The notes below the pieces were generated by a model. The model ran no database searches. It was not told where the DNA came from and saw only the letters and a program-made list of their open reading frames with translations. From the NCBI GenBank assembly GCA_045544195.1, contig JAZPYO010000041.1:1-6692 (forward strand): 6,692 nucleotides of DNA. Reading direction: 5' to 3'. Numbering within the stretch: position 1 is the stretch's first letter; each line of letters begins with the position of its first letter. Of the stretch, positions 1-6,366 are shown piece by piece. The position numbers were made by a program, and so were the translations under genes. Source of the DNA: RGIG7213 sp045544195. Its GTDB lineage: Bacteria > Bacillota > Clostridia > Oscillospirales > CAG-272.

Positions 1-160
1 GTATATCATCACGCGCAAGCGTGCATCTCATCACCGAAGGTGTATATCATCAGCCGCAGGCTGCATTTCTTTTCGCAATGATGATATACAAAACTTCGTT
101 TTGATGATATGCAATTCCTGCGGAATTGATGATATACACGGCTTTCGCCGTGATTTATGC
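1..160. repeat. Tandem hairpin array with constant 10-base spacers and an orientation flip
   Basis: Six short perfect hairpins are separated by a nearly constant spacer. Stems and loops read directly: 10-23 (CACGC, loop GCAA), 32-42 (CACC, loop GAA), 51-63 (CAGCC, loop GCA), 89-103 (CAAAAC, loop TTC), 112-128 (CAATTCC, loop TGC) and 137-152 (CACGGC, loop TTTC). Every stem is fully complementary although no two stems share a sequence. Spacers in the left half are GTATATCATC (1-10, 42-51) and GCATCTCATC (23-32). In the right half they are GATGATATAC (80-89, 128-137) and GATGATATGC (103-112), the reverse complement. Spacers ending in AC and in GC alternate in both halves, so the original unit may have been a two-hairpin composite. 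The array runs off the left edge of the window. I see no coding logic, since spacer plus hairpin lengths are not multiples of three. Function is unknown; a family of non-autonomous mobile or structured-RNA repeats is the simplest reading. Confidence 0.85.
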
Positions 161-240
161 AAGAGATCGAAGTCATACGCGAAAACGGCAAAAATATCTT
201 TTTCGTAGCCCATAGACAGAAAAACAACAAGTTTCTGTAG
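157..240 (+). CDS. Small open reading frame of 27 codons inside the repeat element (uncertain)
   Basis: An ATG at 157 opens a frame of 27 codons ending at TAG 238-240, reading MQEIEVIRENGKNIFF and then VAHRQKNNKFL. The composition (charged N-terminal part, hydrophobic IFFVA core) looks protein-like rather than random. However, the frame upstream is closed by stops within the hairpin array, there is no convincing ribosome site before the ATG, and the last codons lie inside the stem of the hairpin at 220-255, with the stop in its loop. It could be a real micropeptide, the leftover C-terminus of a lost gene whose terminator survives, or chance. The opposite strand of the same stretch is also open for about 75 codons, so strand is not certain. 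I do not recognise a family. Confidence 0.25.
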   Translation: MQEIEVIRENGKNIFFVAHRQKNNKFL

Positions 241-255
241 AAACTTGTTGTTTTT
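220..255 (+). terminator. Perfect 16-bp terminator-like hairpin, possibly bidirectional
   Basis: AAAAACAACAAGTTTC (220-235), loop TGTA (236-239), then the exact complement (240-255) ending in five T. The A-run on one side and the T-run on the other make it look like an intrinsic terminator on either strand, although the stem itself is AT-rich. It overlaps the end of the 27-codon frame and sits between the inverted repeat arms. Confidence 0.55.
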
Positions 256-260
256 CAATG

Positions 261-293
261 AAGCGTTCCCTTCGGGAATATGAAGGAACGCTT
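261..293. repeat. Nested hairpin next to the repeat arm
   Basis: AAGCGTTCC (261-269) pairs with GGAACGCTT (285-293). A competing inner hairpin, TTCCC-TTC-GGGAA, lies at 266-278. The two share bases, so only one can form at a time. The segment directly follows the terminator-like hairpin and precedes the degenerate array arm, and is probably a rearranged unit of the same repeat family. Confidence 0.5.
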
Positions 294-294
294 T

Positions 295-354
295 GCATCA
301 TAAATGAGCGAAGCGAATTTACATCATATTGCTCACAGCGCAATGCACCATATC
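295..354. repeat. Degenerate, inverted arm of the hairpin array
   Basis: Spacer-like segments GCATCAT (295-301), ACATCAT (321-327) and GCACCATATC (345-354) match the left-half orientation of the spacer. Between them lie imperfect stems TAAAT/ATTTA (301-305 with 317-321) and ATTGC/GCAAT (328-332 with 340-344). Orientation is opposite to the arm at 80-160, so the two arms form a large imperfect inverted repeat around 157-293. The loss of complementarity in the stems suggests decay compared with the perfect hairpins on the left. Confidence 0.5.
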
Positions 355-388
355 AACAAAGTCGATTCTTCATTTTTGCGAGAGGCTG

Positions 389-405
389 TATGATAAAAAA
401 TCATA
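389..405. promoter_or_regulatory. Six-bp dyad overlapping a possible -10 element
   Basis: TATGAT (389-394), five A, ATCATA (400-405) is a perfect inverted repeat. TATGAT is also a plausible sigma-A -10 for the decayed gene starting at 430, but the matching -35 (TTCTTC, 366-371, 17-base spacing) is weak. If the promoter is real, the dyad would be placed as an operator across the start site. Weak evidence in AT-rich sequence. Confidence 0.3.
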
Positions 406-429
406 GAGTAATACGAAAGGTGTATTGTT

Positions 430-551
430 ATGATCGGAAAAGTTGTCCGTGTTATCGTTGATCGACCGATAGGAACGTATCATCCTGAGCACAAGGATAT
501 TTTTTCAAGAGCAATATTTCAAAACTGAGATCATTATGTAGCATGCTTTAA
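430..551 (+). pseudogene. Remnant of an inorganic-pyrophosphatase-like gene, N-terminal part intact then disrupted
   Basis: A ribosome site (GAAAGG, 415-420) precedes ATG 430. The frame reads MIGKVVRVIVDRPIGTYHP and then EHKDIF, and stops at TGA 526-528 after 32 codons. From memory, Clostridia carry a roughly 105-130-residue protein annotated inorganic diphosphatase that starts with MIGK.V.VTVDRPLGSYHP.H.D and continues YYPVNYGY. Here the first 24 residues match that start, and the YPVNYGY block and everything after it are absent. From 498 a second frame reads YFFKSNISKL and ends at TAA 549-551. That resembles the FKSxI-type tail I recall for the same family, so an internal deletion with frameshift could have fused start to end; this part is inference. 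The terminator immediately downstream fits the true end of the original gene. It is unlikely to encode an active enzyme, since no metal- or phosphate-binding part remains. Confidence 0.6.
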
Positions 552-552
552 G

Positions 553-577
553 CGGCAGAATTATCTGCCGTTTTTTT
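553..577 (+). terminator. Rho-independent terminator of the decayed gene
   Basis: CGGCAGA (553-559), loop ATTA (560-563), TCTGCCG (564-570), followed by seven T (571-577). Canonical intrinsic terminator, two bases after the TAA at 549-551. It insulates the downstream hydrolase promoter from upstream transcription. Confidence 0.85.
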
Positions 578-625
578 ATTATTATGATTGTAAAATCAGT
601 TTTCTGTTCTGTTTAAATGTAATTT

Positions 626-637
626 TTTGTATACAAA
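626..637. promoter_or_regulatory. Perfect 12-bp palindrome, possible GntR-type operator
   Basis: TTTGTATACAAA is a perfect palindrome. The half-site TTTGTA resembles the half-sites of the Bacillus AraR operator (ATTTGTAC/GTACAAAT) without the central CG, and GntR-family sites in general. It lies about 170 bases before the hydrolase -35 but close to the weaker promoter-like pair at 665-693. Assignment to any regulator is inference. Confidence 0.35.
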
Positions 638-664
638 TACTTGCTGTTACAAATGAATAATTGA

Positions 665-693
665 TTTACAAGTTTTTTTGCCATAAATATAAC
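665..693 (+). promoter_or_regulatory. Possible distal sigma-A promoter
   Basis: TTTACA (665-670), 17-base spacer, TATAAC (688-693). Spacing is ideal and both boxes are close to consensus, but such AT-rich DNA gives chance matches. It would add a leader of about 185 bases to the hydrolase transcript, beginning just before the dyad at 704-724. Confidence 0.3.
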
Positions 694-703
694 ATTAAAT
701 TCC

Positions 704-724
704 AAGTGAACATTTTTTTCACTT
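704..724. promoter_or_regulatory. Seven-bp inverted repeat, possible operator
   Basis: AAGTGAA (704-710), spacer CATTTTT (711-717), TTCACTT (718-724). The centre-to-centre distance of the half-sites is 14 bases. It lies about 80 bases before the hydrolase -35 and immediately after the predicted start of the distal promoter. It may bind a dimeric regulator; no family assigned. Confidence 0.35.
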
Positions 725-805
725 TTAAATCTCTTCGATGAACGTAATTATATCAGCTTGTTAACATTGTAAAAATAAACTTTATTTAAACTTTTGCCTT
801 TACCA

Positions 806-834
806 TTGACAATATATAATTTAAATGTTACAAT
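806..834 (+). promoter_or_regulatory. Strong extended -10 sigma-A promoter of the GH3 gene
   Basis: TTGACA (806-811) is a perfect -35. A 17-base spacer leads to TACAAT (829-834), one mismatch from consensus, and TGT (826-828) just before it supplies an extended -10 TGn. The expected start is near 841, giving a leader of about 45 bases, too short for a typical riboswitch. Confidence 0.85.
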
Positions 835-869
835 ACTCTTTGTGAGTTTTTTATCAACAAAAATATATT

Positions 870-876
870 AAGGAGG
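870..876 (+). promoter_or_regulatory. Ribosome binding site that fixes the GH3 start
   Basis: AAGGAGG is a full Shine-Dalgarno sequence. It is 9 bases before ATG 886 but only 3 bases before the alternative TTG at 880, so ATG 886 is the start. Confidence 0.85.
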
Positions 877-885
877 CATTTGCAA

Positions 886-3800
886 ATGTTAAACAGTATC
901 AAAAAAATGCTGGCAATCTGTCTTGCACTCGTTTTTGTCATCACAGCTGTTCCGATCAGCTCTATTGCGGCAACTGACTGGATCGCAGGACATATCAAGT
1001 CTGTTGTATTTGACGCAAATTATTACGCGGCAAACAACTCAGACGTTGCCACGGTATGCGGAACTACCTACTCTGCACTTTACAATCACTTTTTAGCCTA
1101 CGGCTCGAAGGAAGGCAGACAAGGAAGTCCCCTTTTCCACTCATCTTATTATTTAAGCAACAATGCGGATCTCAAAGCCGCATTCGGTTCTGACAGAATA
1201 AGCGCCATAAACCATTTTGGCTCTTACGGATGTAACGAACCCAATCGTAAGGTTGCGAAAACAGAAAACCTCGGCGAAAAATTTGAGGTTATTATGACCT
1301 CCGTCAGCGGATCAGTCGTAGGTCTTTCGGGAACTAACGTAATCCCCACAAGCACCGCACAGATCTGGGTTTTCACACTGAATTCCGACGGCACTTACAC
1401 CATTCAGAACAAGGAAAGCGGTCAGGTGTTTGACGTTGCGGCAGGAAGCTCAGCAACCGGCGCAAACATACAGACATACAAAAGCAACGGCACAAATGCA
1501 CAGAAGTGGTTCATTTTCAAATACAGCAACGGACAGTACATCATCCGTTCGAAATGTGCTCCCTTGCGTGTTATGACCGTTTCAGGCGGCAATATCGTTT
1601 CATCGACATACACGGGCGCAAGCTCACAGATATTCAAGCTAACGATCGTTGAGGAAACAGAAACACCTGAGACCCCAGACGTACCCGAGACTCCCGACGT
1701 ACCTGAGACCCCCGACGTTCCCGAGACTCCCGATGTACCCGAGACTCCCGATGTTCCCGAAACACCCGATGAGGAAGAACAAAAGTCCGATTTCTACGCA
1801 TATATCGTTGGAGTTTCCTCACAGAAATTCATTGATCTTTCATCAGACAACGTTGTTATCAACGCTCCCAACGGCTCAAACACACAGATATGGCATTTCG
1901 TCCTTAACGCTGACGGCACATACACCGTTACGAACAAAGCTACTGGCAAGGTTCTTGATGTTTACGCCGCATCCAACAAGCCCGGAACAAACGTTCACAC
2001 ATACGCAAGCAACGGAAGCAATGCTCAGAAATGGTATTTAAACACAAGAGACGGCAAATACGTTCTGGAATCAAAATGCGCTCCCAACTGTGTACTTGAC
2101 GTTGCCGCAAACGGCACTGCAAACGGTACTAACGTACAGATATATACGTATAACGGCACACCTGCTCAGAAATACGAATTGATCGTTCTTAAGGGCAACG
2201 GCGAGCCTACACGTTTTTCAGCAGACACCGTAAAGCAGGTCATTTCCGAAATGACCACACGCGAGAAGATCACGCTTATAATTCTTGCAAGCGCTCCGAA
2301 CAGCATGGCAGGTCAGACACAGTCATTTGCAAGATTCGGCATTCCCACAGTTCAGTTTGCTGACGGCCCTGCAGGTCTCAGACTTAACACATCTACCCTC
2401 GCTTATCCCTCCGGTACTACACTTGCTTCAACCTGGAACAACAAAACGGTTAAATCAATAACCGCATATCTCGGCGATGACTGCAGAGATTTCGGTGTAG
2501 AAATGCTTCTTGCTCCCGGTATGAACATACAGAAGAACATTATGTGCGGAAGAAACTTCGAGTACTTCTCCGAGGACCCCTTCCTTACAGGTATGATGGC
2601 GGCAAGCTATACCCTCGGTCTTCAGTCCACGGGTGTCAGTGTTGCACTCAAGCATTATGCTGCAAACAACCAGGAAACTAACAGAATGGGCATATCCTCC
2701 GAGCTTACGGAACGTGCCTTGAGAGAAATATATCTCCGTGCATTCGGCTATGCGGTAGAGCTTTCCAATCCGCACAGCGTAATGACGTCGTACAATAGAA
2801 TACAGAACGTTTATTCCGCCGAAAACAAGGGACTTATTGACGTATTGCGCGGAGAGTTCGGCTTTGACGGCTTCGTAATGAGCGACTGGGGCACGATCAT
2901 CGACCGTGTAACGATGCTCAACGCAGGAAACGATATGTACTGCGGAGGTGCAGCTGTTGCAGAGCAGATCATAAGCAAGATCCAGACGGGAATTTCAAAC
3001 GGCAGACTTGAAATGTCACAGCTTGACAAGTGCTGCGAAAATATTCTTAACTACGTTGCAAAATCAAACGCAATGAAGAATATCTCCGTTACTAATACTA
3101 TATCCGACAGAAGCCAGAAGCTTCAGGCGATACGAAAAGCGGGTGCAGAAGGCACTGTTCTTCTTAAGAACAACAACACTCTTCCCCTCCCTGTAACAAC
3201 GGTATCCCTTTTCGGAAACGCATCTTACAAGACTGAATATTGCGGCTACGGTGCAGGATACGTATCTGTAAAAGACGTTGTAAATATCAGCGAAGGTCTT
3301 CAGAATTCCGGTATCGTGCTTAACTCAACGGTAAGCGCACTTTACAATAATTGCGTACAGCACGATGCATACAGCGACAGCACAAATCCGGAAAACGATA
3401 CTTGCGAGATCGTAATTTCCTCGTCTACCGCAAGAGCTGCCGCAAAGATCTCCGAATATGCTATATTCACGATTTCAAGAACTACACGCGAAACGAGAGA
3501 CCACGCAAACAGAGCCGGTGACTATATGCTCAACGCAAGAGAAAGACAGGCGATAGAAAACATATCCTCCGCTTTCCACGCACAAGGCAAAAAGTTCATC
3601 GTTATCATCAACACAGGCAATCCCATCGAAGTTGCTTCATGGGCACACCTCGCTGACGCTATCGTTTATGCAGGTCTTTCCGGCGAGCAGATCGGTAACT
3701 CAGTTGCAGACATTATAAGAGGTAAGGTTACACCCTCCGGTAAGTTAACATCAACCTGGCCCGTAAAATTCAGCGATACACCTTACGCTGATTATTTCCC

Positions 3801-4725
3801 CGGCGATTACAGCTCATGCGTATACAACGATGATATTTACGTTGGTTACCGCTATTTCACAACATTCAACGTTGACGTTATGTATGAGTTCGGCTACGGT
3901 CTTTCATACACCACGTTTGAATACTCCGATTTCAAGGTTGAAAAATCCGGCGATGACTACATTTTATCAGTAAACGTAACGAATACGGGTGAAGTTTCCG
4001 GCAGCGAGGTAGTACAGTTCTACGTAACGAAGCCCGACAACAAAAACGAGCATCCCGTAAAAGAGCTTGCAGGCTACGGCAAAACCGCAACTCTTGCCCC
4101 CGGTGCATCTCAGACGATCACCGTAAAGGTCACAAAGGAAGAGCTGAAAACGTATTCAACCGATGATTCTGCTTGGTTTATCGAGCAGGGCGAATACAAA
4201 TTCCACGTTGGTGCATCCGTTGAAAAAATACATTTCACAGACAGCGTTGTGATCGGTGAGGAAACGACAGTTCTTGATACTGAAAACATTCTTAAGGATA
4301 CGAGTGCAATTGCAATTATCACAAAGGACAGACCTTCATTTGATTTCAATTCATCAAAGAACATCGCACTCAACAAGCCCCTCGCAAAATCGGGTGAGGA
4401 AAGCGGATGCCCTGTAACGAACGTAACTGACGGCAAGCTCAACACAAGATGGAGTGCAGCAGGCTCTACTACTGCAACGTACTGGGTAACGATAGATCTG
4501 CAGAAAGTACAGCACGTAAAGGAAGCGATCGTAGTATGGGAAGCAAACTCACACGGAGAGTTCTCCGTTTACGTTTCGACCGATAATAAAAACTGGGAAG
4601 AGTTAGGCCCGTTCGATCACGCACAGGCAAACCTTATATCAATAGACAAGGATATACGTTACATCAACATACAAGGTCCTAAAAACGCTTACTTCTCCAT
4701 TTACGAAATAGGTGTTTATCAATAA
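886..4725 (+). CDS. Secreted multi-domain glycoside hydrolase family 3 (beta-glucosidase-like) with two ricin-type domains and a C-terminal CBM32-like domain
   Basis: 1279 residues. Signal peptide at 1-28/29 (SIKK, then a hydrophobic core, then SIAA). Two copies of a YYxxNNxD...HFxxYG repeat at about 42-78 and 84-121. Ricin-type beta-trefoil (CBM13-like) domains at about 132-255 (QIW 159-161, QKW 206-208, QIF 248-250) and 302-436 (QIW 334-336, QKW 381-383, QKY 428-430), joined by a PETPDV linker (261-295). The GH3 barrel (about 447-730) has ADGPAGLR (D493), GRNFEYFSEDP (555-565), KH 589-590 with R600, and nucleophile D667 in VMSDWG. The GH3 sandwich (about 745-1010) has E869 in TRETRD, aligned by eye with the acid/base of Thermotoga Bgl3B, and ends in YEFGYGLSYT. 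Fibronectin-III-like domain at about 1013-1125; discoidin/CBM32-like domain at about 1158-1279. It likely removes terminal beta-linked sugars outside the cell; the exact sugar cannot be read. No dockerin, SLH or LPXTG anchor is present, so it is neither cellulosomal nor sortase-attached. Monocistronic, between its own promoter and terminator. Confidence 0.92.
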   Translation: MLNSIKKMLAICLALVFVITAVPISSIAATDWIAGHIKSVVFDANYYAANNSDVATVCGTTYSALYNHFLAYGSKEGRQGSPLFHSSYYLSNNADLKAAFGSDRISAINHFGSYGCNEPNRKVAKTENLGEKFEVIMTSVSGSVVGLSGTNVIPTSTAQIWVFTLNSDGTYTIQNKESGQVFDVAAGSSATGANIQTYKSNGTNAQKWFIFKYSNGQYIIRSKCAPLRVMTVSGGNIVSSTYTGASSQIFKLTIVEETETPETPDVPETPDVPETPDVPETPDVPETPDVPETPDEEEQKSDFYAYIVGVSSQKFIDLSSDNVVINAPNGSNTQIWHFVLNADGTYTVTNKATGKVLDVYAASNKPGTNVHTYASNGSNAQKWYLNTRDGKYVLESKCAPNCVLDVAANGTANGTNVQIYTYNGTPAQKYELIVLKGNGEPTRFSADTVKQVISEMTTREKITLIILASAPNSMAGQTQSFARFGIPTVQFADGPAGLRLNTSTLAYPSGTTLASTWNNKTVKSITAYLGDDCRDFGVEMLLAPGMNIQKNIMCGRNFEYFSEDPFLTGMMAASYTLGLQSTGVSVALKHYAANNQETNRMGISSELTERALREIYLRAFGYAVELSNPHSVMTSYNRIQNVYSAENKGLIDVLRGEFGFDGFVMSDWGTIIDRVTMLNAGNDMYCGGAAVAEQIISKIQTGISNGRLEMSQLDKCCENILNYVAKSNAMKNISVTNTISDRSQKLQAIRKAGAEGTVLLKNNNTLPLPVTTVSLFGNASYKTEYCGYGAGYVSVKDVVNISEGLQNSGIVLNSTVSALYNNCVQHDAYSDSTNPENDTCEIVISSSTARAAAKISEYAIFTISRTTRETRDHANRAGDYMLNARERQAIENISSAFHAQGKKFIVIINTGNPIEVASWAHLADAIVYAGLSGEQIGNSVADIIRGKVTPSGKLTSTWPVKFSDTPYADYFPGDYSSCVYNDDIYVGYRYFTTFNVDVMYEFGYGLSYTTFEYSDFKVEKSGDDYILSVNVTNTGEVSGSEVVQFYVTKPDNKNEHPVKELAGYGKTATLAPGASQTITVKVTKEELKTYSTDDSAWFIEQGEYKFHVGASVEKIHFTDSVVIGEETTVLDTENILKDTSAIAIITKDRPSFDFNSSKNIALNKPLAKSGEESGCPVTNVTDGKLNTRWSAAGSTTATYWVTIDLQKVQHVKEAIVVWEANSHGEFSVYVSTDNKNWEELGPFDHAQANLISIDKDIRYINIQGPKNAYFSIYEIGVYQ
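1666..1770 (+). repeat. 18-bp coding tandem repeat (PETPDV linker)
   Basis: Five complete PETPDV units and a sixth PETPD, residues 261-295 of the hydrolase. Units differ mainly at synonymous positions (GTA/GTT/GTC-type, CCC/CCT, GAC/GAT), so the repeat is maintained at protein level. It is followed by acidic EEEQ. Such Pro-Thr-acidic linkers are flexible and extended; unit number can vary between strains by slippage. Confidence 0.9.
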
Positions 4726-4731
4726 ACAGAC

Positions 4732-4771
4732 AAAAGCGTCTGTCGGAAATTTACCGACAGACGCTTTTTTT
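4732..4771 (+). terminator. Strong rho-independent terminator of the GH3 gene, shared with the convergent gene
   Basis: AAAAGCGTCTGTCGG (4732-4746), loop AAATTTA (4747-4753), exact 15-bp complement (4754-4768), T-run 4765-4771. It begins six bases after the hydrolase stop. On the minus strand the same stem ends in only four T, so it may also stop the lipoprotein transcript ending at 4786, but less strongly. Confidence 0.9.
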
Positions 4772-4785
4772 GTGCTGCGAAATAA

Positions 4786-6366
4786 TTATTTTGCATTTTT
4801 TATTTCTCGTATATACGATATGCCGTAAGCATCAAGATCGTGTATTCTTATATAGCCTTTTTTCAAAGCATCCTTGACAGTAATTTCTTCACCGTCTGTA
4901 AATTTTACTGTCACGTAATCGCTTTTTGCAGAGGAAAAGCTGTAAACGTATTCATCATCCTCAAAAAACGCTTCTATGACCTGATCTGTCGGTATATTCT
5001 GCTCTTTTGCTATATCTCTTATAATTTCTATCGGTCTTTCATGATACGGGGTGAAAACCTCCTCCTTATCAAACGAAAACCGCATACCGTCCTTAAAATC
5101 AAATCCATTGTCAAGAGGCGTTGAATCCTTTTTTGAATACACCCATTCTTTGCCGTCAAGGAAGAATGTATATTTATATACACCTGTCTGCTCTGCATTT
5201 TCAACGCACAGGATCAGCTTTTCACCGTTTCTTTGGTATTTTCCAAAAAGCGCGGATGAATGAACCATAGACTTTCCCATTCTGAACGTACCGCTTTCAC
5301 GTTCAAGTAAAAAATACGGTCCATTGCCATTTTTATCATCGCTCGATATATACACGCTGTACGAGGTCGGCATCATCTGTTCAAGCTCATACGTTGGGAA
5401 AATACTTGTCATTTCAAGCGTTTCGGGGTCTATTATAAACATATCATAGCCCATAACTCTTCTTGCTATGCCTCTTGTATAGCCGTTTGTGTGGAAACCG
5501 ACAAACAATGGTGCGGAAAGCTGCTGTCTTTCATACTGAGTGCTTGTTTCGTAATCTGCAGAAAACTGATTTCGTGCAAGTATTATTTTTTCCCACTCAC
5601 TTATAAGATGATCGCTGTTTTCCTTACCCGATACGCTTGAGCCGTTAAGCGACAAAAGCTGCATACAGCCAAGAACTGTACCGAAGGATTCTTCCTCTCT
5701 CGGTGTCATTACATTTTCGTTTGAATTCTCATATCCGCCGTCACCTGCAAACACGGATATACCGTAGCCCGGGCGGTATACCTCGCTCACAGTTTCAAAG
5801 CCTGCATCGTGCATATATATTCTGTAATATATGATAAGAGATATTTCCTTCATCATCTGATAGTATTTATTATATCCGTCCGAGATCGAATCAAATTCCG
5901 AAAAATCCTCGTGGTACGGATATATATCCTGCATACTGCCGCTCAGCTCGAGCTTTTTTACAGCTCCGCTTTCAAGAATACCCGTCAAATGAATGCTTTC
6001 ATATTTGAAATAAAGAGAGATCGAATCGTTTATGATAAACAGCAGCTCATCGTAGCTAAGGGCAATTCGTTTTCCGCTTGTGCGGATATTATAAAGCTCG
6101 TTAAATTGCTCCTGAGAAAAAACGGTAAGGCTTTTGCCGTCGCAATGAAGATACTTATCGAATTTTTCCTTTAACGCGCTTTGCGATATCGGCTCATTCA
6201 ATGTACTGTCAGCAATACTGTCAACAACGCTTTGCTGAATATCAAGCTCGTACGGCTTTACGTCAACTCCGCCTGCGCTTATTGCATACATACATCCCGT
6301 AAGCATAAGTAATGACGATAGCAGTAAGCACACAACGATCAATAAAAATTTTGCATTTTGTTTCAT
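4786..6366 (-). CDS. Lipoprotein of unknown function downstream of a sensor kinase
   Basis: 526 residues. Lipoprotein signal peptide: MKQNAK, a hydrophobic stretch to residue 21, then lipobox LTGC with lipid-attached Cys25, so the mature protein is anchored to the outer face of the cytoplasmic membrane. I recognise no enzyme motif. Residues 371-415 (GKYQRNGEKLIL ... YKYTFFLDGKEWVYSKKDS) resemble a small beta-sheet module common in clostridial lipoproteins (GxYxxxxxKLIL then YxFxxxG). The last 76 residues (about 451-526) form a separate module ending VKFTDGEEITVKDALKKGY and then IRIHDLDAYGI, a pattern I recall from other clostridial lipoproteins with no assigned role. The ribosome site is AAAGGAAGG (complement of 6374-6382), before ATG 6366. 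The gene follows the kinase by 79 bases in the same direction, which suggests an operon and a role in sensing or response. That role is inferred from position only. Confidence 0.85.
   Translation of the reverse strand: MKQNAKFLLIVVCLLLSSLLMLTGCMYAISAGGVDVKPYELDIQQSVVDSIADSTLNEPISQSALKEKFDKYLHCDGKSLTVFSQEQFNELYNIRTSGKRIALSYDELLFIINDSISLYFKYESIHLTGILESGAVKKLELSGSMQDIYPYHEDFSEFDSISDGYNKYYQMMKEISLIIYYRIYMHDAGFETVSEVYRPGYGISVFAGDGGYENSNENVMTPREEESFGTVLGCMQLLSLNGSSVSGKENSDHLISEWEKIILARNQFSADYETSTQYERQQLSAPLFVGFHTNGYTRGIARRVMGYDMFIIDPETLEMTSIFPTYELEQMMPTSYSVYISSDDKNGNGPYFLLERESGTFRMGKSMVHSSALFGKYQRNGEKLILCVENAEQTGVYKYTFFLDGKEWVYSKKDSTPLDNGFDFKDGMRFSFDKEEVFTPYHERPIEIIRDIAKEQNIPTDQVIEAFFEDDEYVYSFSSAKSDYVTVKFTDGEEITVKDALKKGYIRIHDLDAYGISYIREIKNAK

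Larger units (their letters stand above)
578..805. other. AT-rich gene-free control region upstream of the hydrolase
   Basis: No reading frame here looks like a gene and no tRNA or known riboswitch is visible. It is strongly AT-rich with T-runs (673-679, 713-719), as often seen upstream of strong clostridial promoters. It contains three inverted repeats (626-637, 704-724, and the 8-base palindrome TGTTAACA at 759-766), a second promoter-like pair (665-693), and a direct repeat AAACTTT at 777-783 and 788-794, spaced 11 bases apart, i.e. about one helical turn, just before the -35. Confidence 0.6.

Noticed and set aside
1..160. CRISPR array
   Set aside because: The constant element is only 10 bases, spacers are perfect palindromes of 11-17 bases and the orientation flips. 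No cas gene is present.
31..258. Minus-strand 75-codon frame across the hairpin array
   Set aside because: It runs through non-coding hairpins and the terminator stem and has no ribosome site. Its openness follows from the repeat composition, although a strand error for the 157-240 frame cannot be excluded.
258..461. Plus-strand 67-codon frame
   Set aside because: It crosses repeat debris and overlaps the better supported ribosome site and start of the pyrophosphatase remnant in another frame.
880..885. TTG start codon at 880 for the hydrolase
   Set aside because: Only 3 bases separate it from AAGGAGG, too close for initiation. ATG 886 is 9 bases away and gives a normal signal peptide.
841..885. 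Riboswitch in the hydrolase leader
   Set aside because: The leader is about 45 bases with no stem-loop or known motif.
1634..1822. Arg-rich antisense frame, and the matching Pro-rich plus frame starting at 1649
   Set aside because: Both are shadows of the 18-bp PETPDV coding repeat in other frames.
4110..4445. Minus-strand 111-codon frame within the hydrolase
   Set aside because: It lies opposite the Fn3-like and C-terminal domains, without ribosome site or protein-like features.
4648..4725. Dockerin at the hydrolase C-terminus, given the Ruminococcus-like setting
   Set aside because: The C-terminus is a discoidin-like fold ending IYEIGVYQ. No duplicated calcium-binding DxNxDG segments are present.
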